A DNA stretch of 64,000 nucleotides from Mytilus edulis (GCF_963676685.1 NC_092346.1:32935133-32999132), one strand, 5' to 3'; positions 1-13,275 are shown, numbered from the stretch's first letter. The notes: a model not told the origin generated them from the letters alone. Made by a program: numbers and translations.

Positions 1-1440
1 AATTATAACCACTGTTTATGCTAATTGATTACTAGTATATATTCCTTTGTATTTTGATACCTCCTTTGTCAGTCGTGGGTTCGTACTTTTATTAGATGTA
101 TCGATCATTGGCTATTTTAAAGTATGTTTAATATCAGTCATTATCGCATTGACATATTTAAGTTAGTCATTGTGTTAATGTCAGCTTTACGTTAGTCATT
201 GTGTGAATTCTCTGGGTTTGTCATTGTGTTAATGTCAGAATTAAGTTGGTCATTGTGTTAATGTCAGATTTGAAATGATAATTGTATTAATGTTTTGAGA
301 TGCTCAGGGCGGTATGGCAGCTTTAAGTTGTTCATTGTGTTAATGTTTTAAGCTTGTCATTATGTTAATGATAAACTTTTCTGATTGACATATAGTAGCA
401 TTTTGTTTTTGACTGCTTCCATTTACAACTGCACCATTGTTCTGTTTGCAACTGTTCCATTGCCCGTTGTTTAATAGCAGCTTTAATGTTGCTCATTGTG
501 TTGTTTGCAGCTGTGTCATTGCCGTTTTTTGTTGGCTGCATTATCATTTATCATAGTGCTTTTTGCATCTGTATTACTACTCATTGTGTGTCGGGAAATT
601 GATCACTGCTTATTGGGTTGTTTGCAGCTGTTCCATTGCTCATTTTGTGTAGGCAGCATTTTAGTTGTTCATTGTGTTGTTTGCAGCTGTACTGTTGTGT
701 AATGGCAGCTTTTACGTTGCTCATTGTCTTTGCACCTTCACCATTGTTCATGTTACGTTGGCAGAATTATCTTTGCTTATGTTTTGCAGCTGTATCATTG
801 CTCTTGCTTATGATGTTAAATGCAGTTGTTAAGTTGTTTGTATTCCCAGCTTCATCATTATTCTTTGTTTTGTGTGCAGCAGTGCCATTGCTCGTTTTGT
901 ATAGGTCGTTAATTGTTTCATTGTTCGTTTCGTGTTCGCAGCTATACCATTGTTTATTTTTTTGTTTGCAATGCCCTATTGCTCATTTGGTGTTAGCAGC
1001 ATAATCATTGTGTTGTTAACAGCTATATATATCATTTCCCATTTGTTGGTGTCTATATTATTGATCGTCGTACATTGTGTTGTTTGCAGCTATAAATATA
1101 TATATATATACCATTGCTAATTTTGAATTGGCAGTATTGTCATAGCTAATTGTGTTGTTTCCAGCTTTACCATTACTCACTTTGTGTTGTTAGATTTTTT
1201 ATTGTTCGTTTTGTTGTGCCTGATCTTCCATCGGTCATTTTATTTTGGCAGCCTTATCATTGTGCAATGTGTTGTATGCAGCTGTGTCAATTCTGATTAT
1301 GTAATGGCAGCTTTACCATTATTCAATGTGTTGTTTGCAGTTGTCAGCTGTTTCAAATCTCATCTTGTTTGAGACATCAACATAATTGATCATTGTGTTG
1401 TTGGTAACTACAACAATGTTAATTGCTTTATAGCTGATTA
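1..1440. repeat. Degenerate minisatellite-like region
   Basis: The stretch is built from poorly conserved units of roughly 28-32 bp around motifs such as TCATTGTGTT and TTTGCAGCTGT (early copies near 168, 197, 222, 250 and 332). The many short open frames here repeat the same hydrophobic words and come from the repeat, so I call no gene. The unit looks loosely like the cleaner 32 bp array at the other end of the window (61-62.5 kb), but common origin is only a guess. Confidence 0.6.
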
Positions 1441-1504
1441 TTGGTTCGTTTATCTGCTATAATATTGTTCGTTGTGCTTTTTTGCAATTTTTCATTGCAA
1501 ATGA

Positions 1505-1790
1505 TAAATAAAGGCAACAGTAGTATACCAATGTTAAATAGTCATAAATCGATTGAGAGAAAACAAATCCGGGTTCCAAGCTAAAACAGAGGGAAACGCA
1601 TCAACTATAAGAGGAAAACAACGAAACAACAGAAACATTGAAATGCAACAACAAACAAACGACAATGCAAAACACACAGAAACGAACTATAAGATAACAA
1701 ATGTCATTTTCCTGACTTGGTACAGAACATTTTTATAACAAAATGGTGGGTTTAAACCTCGTTGTGTTGCTAGCCCAACCTGGCGCTTTT
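1505..1790. repeat. Interspersed repeat family R2, copy A
   Basis: A ~280 bp stretch starting at the words GCAACAGTAGTATACC and running past AACAAATCCGGGTT, ACACAGAAACGAACTATAAG and a CCTGACTTGG-like end. It matches 6345-6640 along its whole length, which marks it as a dispersed repeat. A reverse-oriented fragment with the same GCAACAGTAGTATAC word lies near 60,765-60,790. Confidence 0.7.
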
Positions 1791-2465
1791 ATGGCAATGT
1801 TAAATACACCACTAAAATGAAAACATTACATGACAGGATTACGGTACAAATAAATGCAAAAACAATCAGGACAGAATAATACATAAATAAACAATATAAT
1901 AGAACATTTCGACATGGTCCACAGAATAATAACGAATACGTAAAACAACCTAGGACAGCACACAAAAAAAAAACAAAAACCACGAACTGTCCGTCACACA
2001 TCTGTATCAACACCACAAAAGTGACGTTACACGATATTAAAAAAAAAAAGGATATAAATCAAGATTAGGTTTGTAATTATGTTATTTGATGTATTTTATA
2101 ACAATTGCAATGTACAAGAATATTTAATATAGAATTGTGTTAGTAATAAGTTAATTAACTGTATTAAAAATCTATGTTGGTATTTCTTCTAAATCAAACT
2201 GTAAAACAAATAACACCTTTATCATATATGCATGGCTCGTTGTTCTTTTTTATATACTTATAGTCGTGCTCATTGAGACGTCATTATGTTTCTAGCAAAT
2301 ATAACAAACATATCAAACTAATTTTGCTGATTTAGTGTACCATCATCTAACTAATGAAAAGTCTGTATCAAGCCAGAACTATGACAGTTGTTTTACATTA
2401 GTTTCCTGAGTTTGAAAATTTGATTTTGCAATTTGATGAGGGTCTTTCATTTTTGAATTTTCCTT
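1791..2465. other. Non-coding AT-rich stretch, nothing recognised
   Basis: Short A and T runs, no long open frame with protein-like composition, no RNA gene recognised. The 75-residue minus-strand frame at 1789-2016 is hydrophobic low complexity and lacks family resemblance. Confidence 0.5.
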
Positions 2466-2469
2466 AGAG

Positions 2470-2722
2470 TTTGGTATTTTTGTTATTTACTTTTGTTAGT
2501 AGTTCTATGATTGGTCGTTGTGTTATTTTTGTTATTTACTCTTGTTAGTAGTTCTATGATTGGTCGTTGTGTTATTTTTGTTATTTACTTTTGTTAGTAG
2601 TTCTATGATTGGTCGTTGTGTTATTTTTGTTATTTACTCTTGTTAGTAGTTCTATGATTGGTCGTTGTGTTATTTTTGTTATCTACTTTTGTTAGTAGTT
2701 CTATGATTGGTCGTTGTGTTGA
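2470..2722. repeat. 49 bp tandem repeat, about 5 copies
   Basis: Units containing GTTATTTTTGTTATTTACT and GTAGTTCTATGATTGGTCG recur every 49 bp with very few differences (an alternation of CTTTTG and CTCTTG). The high identity between copies points to recent slippage or unequal exchange. Confidence 0.9.
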
Positions 2723-3174
2723 GTTTGCTGCATCATTGAAGTGTTATTACTGCTTACAATTTCTTTTGCGTGTTGTTCTATCCTTCTTGGTGCAACATTT
2801 CCTAATAAAGTGTTGTCAGTTTTTTTATTCACTGAAATCATGCATTGTATATTCGGTTTTTAGGGTACGGTGCATCTTTGAACGTTACTCGTCTGATATA
2901 CAAATCGACTCCTTCTGTTTTAGAAGGTTAGTTATCATTCATCTTTTATTTTTCGACGTATCTTTGCTTATTGTATTGTTAGCAAATTTGTCTTTGTTCG
3001 TTTGATATTTTGGCAGATTCTGTTTTGTTCGTGAGTAATTAGCAGATTTATCTTTCTTCAGTAAGTTGTTAGCAGATTAATCACTGCTTCAATGATATTG
3101 GCAGAACTATGTGAGTTCATTGTTCATTGTGTTGCTTGTATGTTCACACATTAACCGTTGTTTTAAGGAGTTAT

Positions 3175-3245
3175 CCATATAAAGATAGGATGATGTGGTA
3201 TGATAGTCCATATGACAACTATCCACTTGGGTTATACAGTGCACT
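3175..3245 (+). repeat. Fragment of R1 repeat
   Basis: The words GATGTGGTATGAT and GACAACTATCCAC are the hallmark start of the ~300 bp R1 family found many times in this window. Here only the first ~65 bp is recognisable. Confidence 0.55.
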
Positions 3246-6200
3246 CTAAAAGATAACAACACCACGCACAAACAGCCATTTTGACACAACTATCCACCAT
3301 TTTGTTCCTTTCTTGCCGATTTTTTTTTTTTTACGAAATAATGAAATGAATAAAAGGAAAATGTGTTTGTTAAAGGGCCAGTTGAAGGCGCGGCATTTTC
3401 TCATTGGTGTCATTCTGTCCTTGTGTTCAGTTCTTTGGTCGGGTTGTTGTCTCTTTTATACATTCCCTGTTTCCGTCCTCGTTTTTATTGGACTACAAAT
3501 AGAATCGTATATTATATTAGAAGATTCGATAACTGTTTTGTTTTTGTTTTTGTAGAACCATTGTTTTCACGTTGCCATTAAAACATAATCTAAGCTTACG
3601 GATCCCGAGCAAATTTGCCATTTCTTGTGTTGCTATGCATATAGATCCGTTTTCTTTACATTTTTCCTCTTGTCATAGGCGGAGTGTATTTCATTGCTTT
3701 CAAATAGTTGAAATGATTTTAGTTTGATTAAGTTATTTATACAATCATAAAAATTACTTTTATTTGAGGGGTGGACGTATTAACTTGGAGCAAAACCTCT
3801 GTTATCTAGGGTTTTTGATAGTGTGCTGATCGTCATTGAATATTTTTGTAGACTTCAATGATTCATATATTTATCAACCAAAGTATACGGCATTGGAAGA
3901 CTAGAATTCCTCAAACTAAATCAACAAATAAGACAAGAAATGCAAAAGCAAAATAATAAATAATGAACAGAAAGATTTCGAAATAAAAACCTCAGGCTCT
4001 TGTGAGACAGACTTCGCTTACTGAGACCAATGCGTCCACTTTATTAGAACTTCCCTATCAAACTAAGAACTTTGTCATGGCAATTAATTGGAATTTATTA
4101 TTGGTTATTTTGATTTTTCTAAAGTGACTTTAGACTTGTTATTTCGCATTTGCTGTTGTCCGCAGCTTTTCTGTAGCACTATATGTTGCTAGGTAGAGCT
4201 AATATGTATACTCAAAGTTTGTTTTTAACGGGCCAATTGTCCAACTGGGAGCTCTATATCTTGCTATCGGATTAAATCTTTAGATACGCGCTTCCTTGTT
4301 TGTCTTTACCTAAGCTTTGGTTGATATGAGGTCAGACTTGTGCCTCGGTCTAAAATGAGGTCGTCTACTATAGAATTGGTTTAGTTTTTTATGGACTAAC
4401 GTTTTCAGCTATAGTCAGTGATGACAGTGATGTTGCTTCGCATCACACACAAGTCAGCTCATTCTGTTCTGAAATTCAAGTTTTTAGCATAAGAAATATA
4501 TACATTTTGTGACCTGTTTTATTTATCTATTTAAGAAAATATTTATCTAATAAATAAATTATTTATTTATTTATTGTCTTTTTTTTCATTCTTTTTTTTC
4601 TTCTACTTTTTTTTCAATTTTCTTGCTTTTTAACTAATTGTTTATATAATTATTCATTTAGTTATTTTTATTCATTTATTTCACTTTCTTTAACTAATTC
4701 TTTGTATATCTATTTATAAATTTATATATTTATTTATTTATTTTCATTTTGATGTTCAGTGGTTTGGTCCTCGACATTCTTGTATCATAAATGTTTGGAC
4801 GTTAGCGTTAAACAATAAATTATCTTTGTTCAATATGTTGTAACCTCTGTTTAATTTAGACATCAAAGTGTCGTCTGTTCAATGGTGTTCAATTCTTAAA
4901 CGTCAACAAATCTTTTTTTCAAATCTAAACCTTTTTTAATTTGATGACGTGTATCATAAGTATTTAATTTAATCAGATAACTTGGAGTGATAAAAGAAAC
5001 AAGAAAAGGACCGATTCAAATCGGAAGTTTATAAATACTACTTTGAATTTTGATATTTGGTCGGTTATAGTGTACAGTGGGTGCAGACGGGCTATAAAAA
5101 TACCTAGGCGTTTATAATTAGTTATGCTGCATGGCGATGACTGAATGTGCTTAGCACCATTTTTAATTTTCAATGCAAATGACCACTTTCATAAAGAGAT
5201 GTTTATCATATAACGATATGCGATAAGGTGTATCATTTTCAAAGCTTCGATTTAAAAACGTTATTAACGAAAGGTTTTAATTTTCACTGCTTCGGGTCCT
5301 TTCTTTTTTAATTATTTGATCAAATCTATAATGAGTTTTTGGGAAATAAAGTTTGTATATGATTTTGATAAGGGAGATCAATCATCGACGCTTGTTTTGG
5401 TTCTTTGAGATGGGTACCGAAAGTAAAGTAAATAAACATTCGGGACAGATCTACTCAGTAATCTAAGGCCAAACGTGTGGTTTTCTTGGTTTTGCATCAG
5501 GTTTTTAATGATCTCCAAAAAGGAAAAAAATGAAACTGAGTAAAAGTAAAATGCAGGGTTTTTTAAGAACATATTTGAAATTTAGTGATATGTTTATGTC
5601 CTGAACTGATTTTAAAGTGCACGAAAAAGGAAAAATAACAAAAATACCGAACCTCAAGGAAATCCATATCGGAAAGTCCCTTATCAAATGGTAAAATCCA
5701 TAGCTCAAACAGTCAAACGAAATATGGAAATAACCTCATATTCCTGACTTGATATGTAGAAACTTTTAGATTAAAACTGGTTTTATAGCTAGCTAAACCT
5801 CTCACTTCTATGACATTCGCTTAAGGTAGATCATAAGTATATACTTTTGGAGACCGATTTTTCTTATAATTATCAAAAATGAAGATTTTAATAAAGGCTT
5901 TTTTTTTCTCAAAAATATGATAAAAAAGAATGAGTCGCCGCGCTATTTTTCAAGCTTATGAGTCGTTGAAAATTGCCTAAATTTGGTTAGATTGTTCATG
6001 TAAAAACCCATTTATGTGCATAAAAAATTGAATGATGTCGTCAGAACTGTTCGCTATTGACGACAAAATATTACGGAATCGTCTGCAAAGTCCAGCAATG
6101 TCGGACATATATAAATAAGTTCTGTAAAATCCGTTTCTCGATCACGTCCAATTTTATTCAAATTGATTTAACATAACTCGTAAACAAAACTAAACAAAAA

Positions 6201-6340
6201 ACTGAAGTATTTCATATAGGTAAACACGTAGACCTGGTGTCTATATCACTTTCATCCGTTTTAGTAAAGTTACTTACTAAAGAGTATATAATTTACTTAT
6301 GTTAATACTCGCTGATCATTTATAGGGCTGGAAATGTACT
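3246..6340. other. Intergenic AT-rich DNA without recognised gene
   Basis: No exon-like stretch with plausible splice sites and family resemblance was found. The 3390-3480 part resembles a repeat seen again at 28,720 and 46,015 (CTGGTTGTTGTCTCTTTGACA type). Positions 4540-4760 are ATTTATTTATTT low complexity. A fragment at 5700-5830 resembles the end of the R2 repeat. The remainder looks unconstrained. Confidence 0.5.
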
Positions 6341-6344
6341 ATTA

Positions 6345-6640
6345 ATAAAAGCAACAGTAGTATACCGCGGTTCGAAAGTCATAAATCGATTGAAAGAAAA
6401 AACAAATCCGGGTTACAAACGGCTTAAACCGAGAGAAACACATCAAATATAAGATGAAAATAACAAAACAACAGAAACACTGAAGTGTACAAAAAACAAA
6501 CGACAATGCAACATACACAGAAACGAACTATAAGATAACAACTGCTCTTTTCCTTGATATAGGACATTTTAAGAAAAAAATGTTGGGTTGAACCTAGTTT
6601 TGTGGCTAGCTCGAACTTTTATGAAAACTGGTCAATTTAT
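6345..6640. repeat. Interspersed repeat family R2, copy B
   Basis: It shares with 1505-1790 the same succession of words (GCAACAGTAGTATACC, AAATCGATTGA, AACAAATCCGGGTT, CACAGAAACGAACTATAAG) in the same orientation, with scattered substitutions and small indels. This is a dispersed repeat, not a gene. Confidence 0.7.
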
Positions 6641-9500
6641 TTAATGTTATTGATAGACATCATCAGTATAGGTCCATAGAAACAGAACAATATAGAAACA
6701 ATTTCCAGTTTAACACAGATAGTTCACTGATAGAGCTGCGATGAGGTGGAAGATATACATCATGTTTTTCTTCATTGTCATTTCAATGAACAATCAGCAG
6801 AACGAAAAGATATTTTTAGAGAACTTATAAATAGAATGATAATAATAAATAATTTTGACGCAAGTTGTCCCGATACACAAAATCTAAAACTCTTAACCCG
6901 AAATAAAACCCTTCTTATAGGCTAGCTGTCTCTGATTTTATAAATCAATTATTCACGTCATTCGGACTTTGGTAGATATTTGTGTCATTGCAATTACTGT
7001 AAAATCAACCTTTTTTCGCGATTAGAAATATAACGCGCATATAAATCGTCGCGAAAATGTCAAATTGCTGCTGTAGAAAGGTCGTAACGCAAAATAAAAT
7101 AAACGCGAAAATAAGTTGGTTTACATGTATACCACATCTCCTTATTTTTATTTATGTTCACATCTGTGTACCAAAAGTTTATTTTTTCTCATATATATCT
7201 TATAGTTTTGTTTGTTTTTTGTTTGTTTGTGTGTTTTCTTGTTTATGTTTCTATTTCGTTGTCTTCGTGTCTTTGTAGCCTTGGCCAATGTAGGGGTGAA
7301 TGTAGGAGAATAAATAAATAGAATTGTTTTTCTTTTTTCTATATGTGTACATAATTATGAAGTGTAATGTATTGAATAAATAAAGAAATCTTATGTTTTA
7401 ATACACAAAAAAATAGTTCTACACAATGTTGAACGGTTTGCTCTACTGTCAGTAAGTTGGGCTTAGACTATACATGATAGAAAAATATGAAAAAAACACT
7501 TTATAAATTTCATGCGTCCGAAGTGCCTTTTTTACATTTACCTTCAAAGCTGGATAGTTGAAAGCTCAGCTAAATAAAAAAACATATATATACATGTTAT
7601 AGAAAAATATTATATGTATTTAGAATGAATTTTAGGTTTATATTGATAATAAAAAAAAATATAATTAAATATAATATATATTTTTCATCGCGTATGTTTC
7701 ATAAAAATGTTTTATTTTATAATAAAAATTGTAAGCACGTTTCTGTCATGGACTGTAAATATATTAACTGATTTTAATTCAATAGAAGACAAAGTTACCT
7801 CAGGAACAAAGGAAAGAATTTACAATTTACATTTTTGGTATTTTATATTAAAATAAATATTTTATTGGGAACATTTGTATGCTTTAATCCTCCCAACAAT
7901 ATCCTGTTTGTTCGGTATTATTCTGTTACAAGAAAATTTACTTTGCGAATTGTCACTCATAATTATCTTCTAACCCTTCTCTTATTTTCATTCCTATGTG
8001 CGTGTGTGTTGCATCCTATTAGATTTTTTCCTTCAGAAATTCACTTTGTATTTTGTTTCCGATCTTGTTTCATTTTTTTTAGGAACAAAAGTGATTACAG
8101 GTCCGTGGTTGGTGTTTAAAGTAATAAGAATACATTTGTCATGGAAAAATATGTTGACCAAAAACGGGTCATCGCTATATTGATTCTTTCGAATTTTTAA
8201 GAAACGAATTTCTGAGATACTTTTTCTTGTCTTTTTTTAGCAACAACAAAAAGTAACATATGCCATGAATTTTATTCCCCAAATTTGCTAATTAAATCTT
8301 CTAGGCTATATTTATTTTCAGTAATCTGTCAAATAGGCTCAAATCACTTAGAACAATTCGCAGACGCCTTTTTGCAGTTGGATTTGAAGGAACCAAATTT
8401 TTCGGTTTGATGAAGTTTAATTATCTCTCTATATAAGAAGCTATAATTTCCCAGCTTCAGCTTGTTACCGATACAATTAAATTATATCTTTGAATGTAAA
8501 ACACATCAAAACTTGACAACATACATGTGAACATTTTTACAGTCGAGTGAGCTCGCTCGGAGATGGAATATTAACTTGACATGTCCTTGTCCAAGAGAAC
8601 AAGACATACTTCTGCAAAATACTAGGTCCATTTTCTTCGTCCTAATTTGCAATTTTACAAATTGCTACGAAGAATAGATAAAAAATTAACGCCCATCGTC
8701 AATATGTTAATTTTAAGCAAAAATTATAAGACTTGTCTGATGAAATTAACGACATTTTGAGGTACATGACAGCTGTATCGTCTTCAATTTTCAATGCATT
8801 AAAATGTTGCGCTTTTTTTGTATTTTACAGATTTTTATTTATTTTTGAACATTTATAAATTATTACTCCGTTATCGAAAATTAAATTAATTTTTTTTAAG
8901 TGTTGTCATTACCATCCCATTAAATAATTTAACTTATTGCAAACCTGTAACGAAAGTTCAAATCTGAGAATTAAAAAATGCCTGATATTCAACATAAAAG
9001 ATAATTTAATTATAAAATGAGATAAAATATTTGGTCGCGGTCTCTTTTGACATGGGAGTCACCGATAATGTCCTCGTTAGAGGGATCTTTGCAGGAAATT
9101 ACAGATACATCTCTGATAAGAACACGACAAAGATCGACAAAGTGTTGATAAGAATTTGAAGCAAGAAATTAAAGGGTCACAAAATGTCATCCTGCCTCAG
9201 AAAATTGCCTCCGTGTAATATTTATGTTGCACTGGCTGATAGCCATGGACATTATTTCTGTTGCATTACATATTGTTCATGGACAATATACAAAGGGAGA
9301 TAACACACTTGTAATATCGTGGAGGTTACAGTTGATAGATACGCTGGAGTTGTCTCTGATAAGCTTTGAAAATATAATTTCTTCTATTAAAATGATAAAA
9401 GATACTATAGCTGAAGTAGTAAGTACTTCGGCACTGACATGATTTTAACAAACCTTTCTAAAATTGTCCATTATTGCAAAATTTTGAATTTGTAAGAAAC
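6641..9500. other. Intergenic DNA without recognised gene
   Basis: AT-rich sequence with homopolymer runs. An open stretch at 9224-9442 was considered as an exon because GTAAGT follows at 9421, but its translation resembles nothing known to me and no matching partner exon was found. I leave 9040-9440 as an unassigned, slightly less AT-rich patch. Confidence 0.45.
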
Positions 9501-9509
9501 TAAGGTAGA

Positions 9510-10385
9510 TAAGTTTTGATATATTTTATAGGTCCCTCTTTGGTCATATAGCTCTTCAAATGTTTATGTTATTATATATTCATGGCTTTCAAATATTCGG
9601 CTTTCAGCATTCCTGATGAAAGTAAATCAACAAAAGCGCATGGATGTATAAGAAGCTTATATATGAATATACCATTATATCGTCGCTGGGCTTCTAAAAT
9701 GTTGTAAATTACAAATTTTTCAATAAAAAAATATCTCACAAACAGGCTTTGAAAATTTTGGTAAAATGCATGCTTCCAAAATGTCGTATGTGAACTTGAA
9801 CATTTTTGTAAATAGCAGTGAAATAAAAACTTTGACATTTCTGGATTATCAAAGAACTTAAACTATTTTCACAGAAATAAAGAAATGTACAATTATTTTT
9901 TCCCAAAGCCATTCTACAACGATTTTCAAGTTTTCATACAACATTTTGGAAGCAAACTTTACAAACAAATGACATTGGCAATTTTGTAATATGTCTTATT
10001 TCACACATTTTGATTGGTCTAACTGTATGCTATTTTGGTATACCAAAGATTTCCTCCCGCCGAGACCATTGATGTCAAGAAGTATTTTTAGCCAAAAAAG
10101 TCATATACGACATTTTAGAAGCCCAGCGACGATATGGAACATTTCAGTTTGATATTAGACAAGGGATGGTTTCCTTTAAAATAGTGTAAGATAATCTAAG
10201 GAAATAGAAGTTTCTCAGAAACGGGGCTCAGATACTTCACAAAAATGAAATTTAATGTATTTAGGTCCTATTTGGTTACTAGTATATAATAGCTTCAACT
10301 GTTTATGCTTTATAAATTCATGGCTTTCAAGTATTCGAGCGTTCCTTGATGAAGGTAAATTCAGAAAAGCACTTTGGACGCATGC
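9510..10385. mobile_element. Palindromic foldback element with flanking direct repeats
   Basis: Two nested inverted-repeat pairs are visible. ATCGTCGCTGGGCTTCTAAA near 9678-9700 is answered by its complement (TTTAGAAGCCCAGCGACGAT) near 10,113-10,135. GCTTCCAAAATGTCGTATG near 9771-9790 is answered by CATACAACATTTTGGAAGC near 9935-9955. Outside the palindrome, 9525-9625 and 10,255-10,355 are direct repeats sharing TTCATGGCTTTCAAATATTC. No coding capacity is seen, so it would be non-autonomous. Confidence 0.6.
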
Positions 10386-10489
10386 ACTGTCTAACGTATT
10401 ATTTAAAAAAAAAAAAAAAAAAATGTTTATAAGATCTGAGAATACTTGCAGTAACTAACCATGTTTTATATTAGTACATTCTATATGTG

Positions 10490-10775
10490 TATTTCCAAAG
10501 TTACTCTTTAAATCAGTGGTTGTATTTGTTTCTGTCTCTTTTATCTGTTTTTCGTTAACTGTTTCCATGGTTTCGGTTTGATATACGGGGCCGACGTATT
10601 TTGTTGTTGTTTGAACTGTTTCGCATTTAACTTATCGGTGTCTTTTATAGCTGACTACTCAGTTTTTGCTTTTGTTGAAGGCTTGATGGGGACCTATAAT
10701 TAATTAAATTCACGTCAGTTTGGACTGTTGGTTAGTTGTCTCAATGGCAACCATACCGCATCTCCTTATTTTACA
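10490..10775 (-). repeat. R1 interspersed repeat, reverse copy
   Basis: It ends with the reverse complement of the R1 hallmark (GTTGTCTCAATGGCAACCAT then ACCGCATCTCC). Upstream are the R1 words TTTTATAGCTGACTAC and a diverged GAAGGC..GACCTATAA. A diverged copy. Confidence 0.65.
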
Positions 10776-10804
10776 TCAAACCCTTAGAAATTTTAAACAT
10801 ATAA

Positions 10805-11170
10805 ATAAGAACAAGTGGTAGTAGTGCAAATGCGACAAATTTTCGCCAGAAACCAAACTGATTGCATCGAAGTTAACAACTATATGCAACAATGAGCAAA
10901 ACCCATATCGCATAGTCGACTATGAAAGGACCCTAAATGACAAATGTAAAACAATTCAAACGAAAAAATGAACGAACTGATTTATGCACTAAATAATGCA
11001 CGATGCACAAATATGATAGACATCGACTGACGACAATCATTAACTCCAAACTCCTGACTTGAAACAAGCACATACAAATGTGGCGCCTATATCCCCTGAC
11101 CTTGGACAGTGATGTAACAGTTCAACATATGAACAAACTATTAAAATCAGTTAAAAAGGGTTTACCTTAT
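10805..11170 (+). repeat. R1 interspersed repeat, forward copy
   Basis: The order of words is that of R1: AACAACTAT, CAACAATGAGCAAA, CATAGTCGACTATGAAAGG, CAATTCAAACGA, GACGACAATCA, CTCCTGACTTG, ACATACAAATGTGGCG. The first part is diverged. Confidence 0.65.
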
Positions 11171-11199
11171 AAGATCGAAACAAAGCAGACATACATCTA

Positions 11200-11655
11200 T
11201 ATATTACTATGCGGAATGGGCTTTGCTCATTGTTGAAGGCCGTACTGTGACCTATAGTTGTTAATTACTCTGCCATTTGGTCTCTTGTGGAGAGTTGTCT
11301 CGTTGGCAATATTAACGCATCTTCTCTTTTTTTATATATCAAAACATTTAATCCCGCTGCAAATGTTTGAATCTGTCTTAAGTCAGGAATCTGATGTACA
11401 GTAGTTGTCGTTTGTTTATGTAATTTACACGTGTTTCTCGTTTCTCGTTTTTTATATAGATTAGACCGTTGTTTTTCTCGTTTGGATGGTTTTACACTAG
11501 TAATTTTGGGGCCCTTTATAGCTTATTGTTCCGAATGTGAGCCAATGTTCCGTGTTGAAGGCAGTACATTGACCTATAATGGTTTACTGTTATAAATTGT
11601 TATTTTGGATGGAGAGTTGTCTTATTGGCACTCACACCACATCTACCTATATCTA
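11200..11655 (-). repeat. Two reverse R1 copies, the first truncated
   Basis: Positions 11,210-11,330 hold GGGCTTTGCTCATTGTTGAA followed by GTTGTCTCGTTGGCAA, the terminal third of R1 reversed. Positions 11,370-11,650 hold a fuller reversed copy with AGTAGTTGTCGTTTGTTTAT, TTTTATATAGATTAGACC and GTTGTCTTATTGGCAC. The second copy is useful as an empty-site reference for the R1 copy split by the DIRS element at 20.6/26.1 kb. Confidence 0.7.
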
Positions 11656-12044
11656 GTTACGCATACTGTTCCTACAATTCCTATGATTTAAAACTAAATC
11701 TTCGAAATTTCCTCCGCAAAACAAAACAAAAAAATGTTATCAAACACTAATTACTTTATAAACAAATTCAGTATATGTTTCATTTATGTTTCTATAGCCC
11801 TTGGTCGTATGCTTAGTAATATCTAATATATTTGAAGATTAAAACAACAAAGCTATGTGAAAAATACGGCTATCCAACGTTACATATTTTTTGAAAAACT
11901 GTTTTCACTCTTATGTATAGTGATCCTATTTCTTATTCTCTGATCTTCCTAACACTTGGCGGTAACAACAACGTGTGTCGGTTCTTTGTGACATTAAAGC
12001 CGTTATTTTGTCAAATTTAATTTAACTCGGTGGCTGCATGTTAT
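11656..12044. other. Non-coding, nothing recognised
   Basis: No open frame, repeat unit or RNA gene could be recognised between the two R1 clusters. Confidence 0.4.
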
Positions 12045-13275
12045 TAAAAAGAAGATGTGGTATGATTGCCAATGAGACAACTATCCACAAAAGACCAAAA
12101 ACATTAACAACTATAGGTCACCGTACGGCCTTCAACAATGAGCAAAGCCCATACCACATAGTCAGCTATAAAAGGCCTCGATAAGACAATATAAAACAAT
12201 TCAAACGAGAAAACTAACGGCCTTATTTATGTTAAAAAAATGAACGAAAAACAAATATGTAACACATAAACAAACGACAACCACTGAATTACAGGCTCCT
12301 GACTTGGGACAGGCACATACATAAATAAGGTGGCGGGGTTAAACATGGAATAACTAGTGGAATGTTAAGTTGGAATAAGAAAAATGTTCAATTACGTTTT
12401 CCGTTGACTCAACGACTAAAAGTGAACTTTTATAAGTAGATATCGTAGAAAATGTCGAACAAAAAACACAGACCGGGCGAGCAGGGACATTGGTCATCCC
12501 TCATCCCCCCCCCCAAAAAAAAAAAGAAACACACTAAGCACAGATCAATCTGAGTGTACCCGCAGTTACTGACCACTAGTTCAAAGCCAAACACAACTCT
12601 GACTGTTTATGACGTCTTATACTAAATCCACTGGATGTTGGATGTGTACTAATTGATAATTTTGTCTTATAATATATATATATAGATGCATGATTATTTT
12701 ATAAGTTGTTAGTGGCTCTGAATTAGCTGTCAGTAACTGCGACTAAGTACTCTCAGATCTGTATTTAGTGTCTTTTTGTTGTTTGGATGTACAAGTATTC
12801 GTGGCCACGTCCACTTATATTTGTAGTATTTGTATTTTTGTCTATCTGATGAGTAAAGCCCTTTTGAACTGATTTTTATAGTTCCGTCCTTGTGTTGTAC
12901 TGTTACACCACTATCCCAGGTTTAGGGAGAAAAGGGGCTAGTGTGTCCACTATAACATGTTAAACCAACGCCACATTCTGTTTGTATGTGCCTGTCCAAA
13001 ATCAGGAGCCTGTAATTCAGTAGTTGTCGTCTGTTTATGTTTTACTTATTTGTTTTTCGTTCATTTTTTGTACATAAATTAGGCCGCTAGTTTTCTCGTT
13101 TCAACTGTTTTATACTGTCATTCCGATGCCTTTTATAGCTAATTATACGGTATGGGCTTTGTTCATTGTTGAAGGCCGTACGGTGACCTATAGTTGTTTT
13201 AAAAATTTCTGTGTCATTTGGTCTCTTGTGGATAGAGTTGTCTCATTGGCAATCATACCACATCTTTTTTTTTAA
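12045..13275. repeat. Head-to-head R1 pair forming a ~1.2 kb inverted repeat
   Basis: A forward R1 begins at about 12,049 (GAAGATGTGGTATGATTGCC) and runs to ~12,350. A reverse R1 runs ~12,960-13,270 and ends with GGCAATCATACCACATC. Between them a second inverted pair (GCAGTTACTGAC near 12,562 and GTCAGTAACTGC near 12,729) lies nearer the centre. The whole block is therefore a nested palindrome. A run of C followed by A lies at 12,505-12,525. Confidence 0.75.

Noticed and set aside
365..1372. Several short hydrophobic open frames at the window start
   Set aside because: They repeat the same words and follow the degenerate tandem repeat, not a gene.
9224..9442. 72-residue open frame followed by GTAAGT, considered as an exon
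   Set aside because: No recognisable family, no convincing acceptor in the right phase and no partner exon; it starts in a region of ordinary composition.
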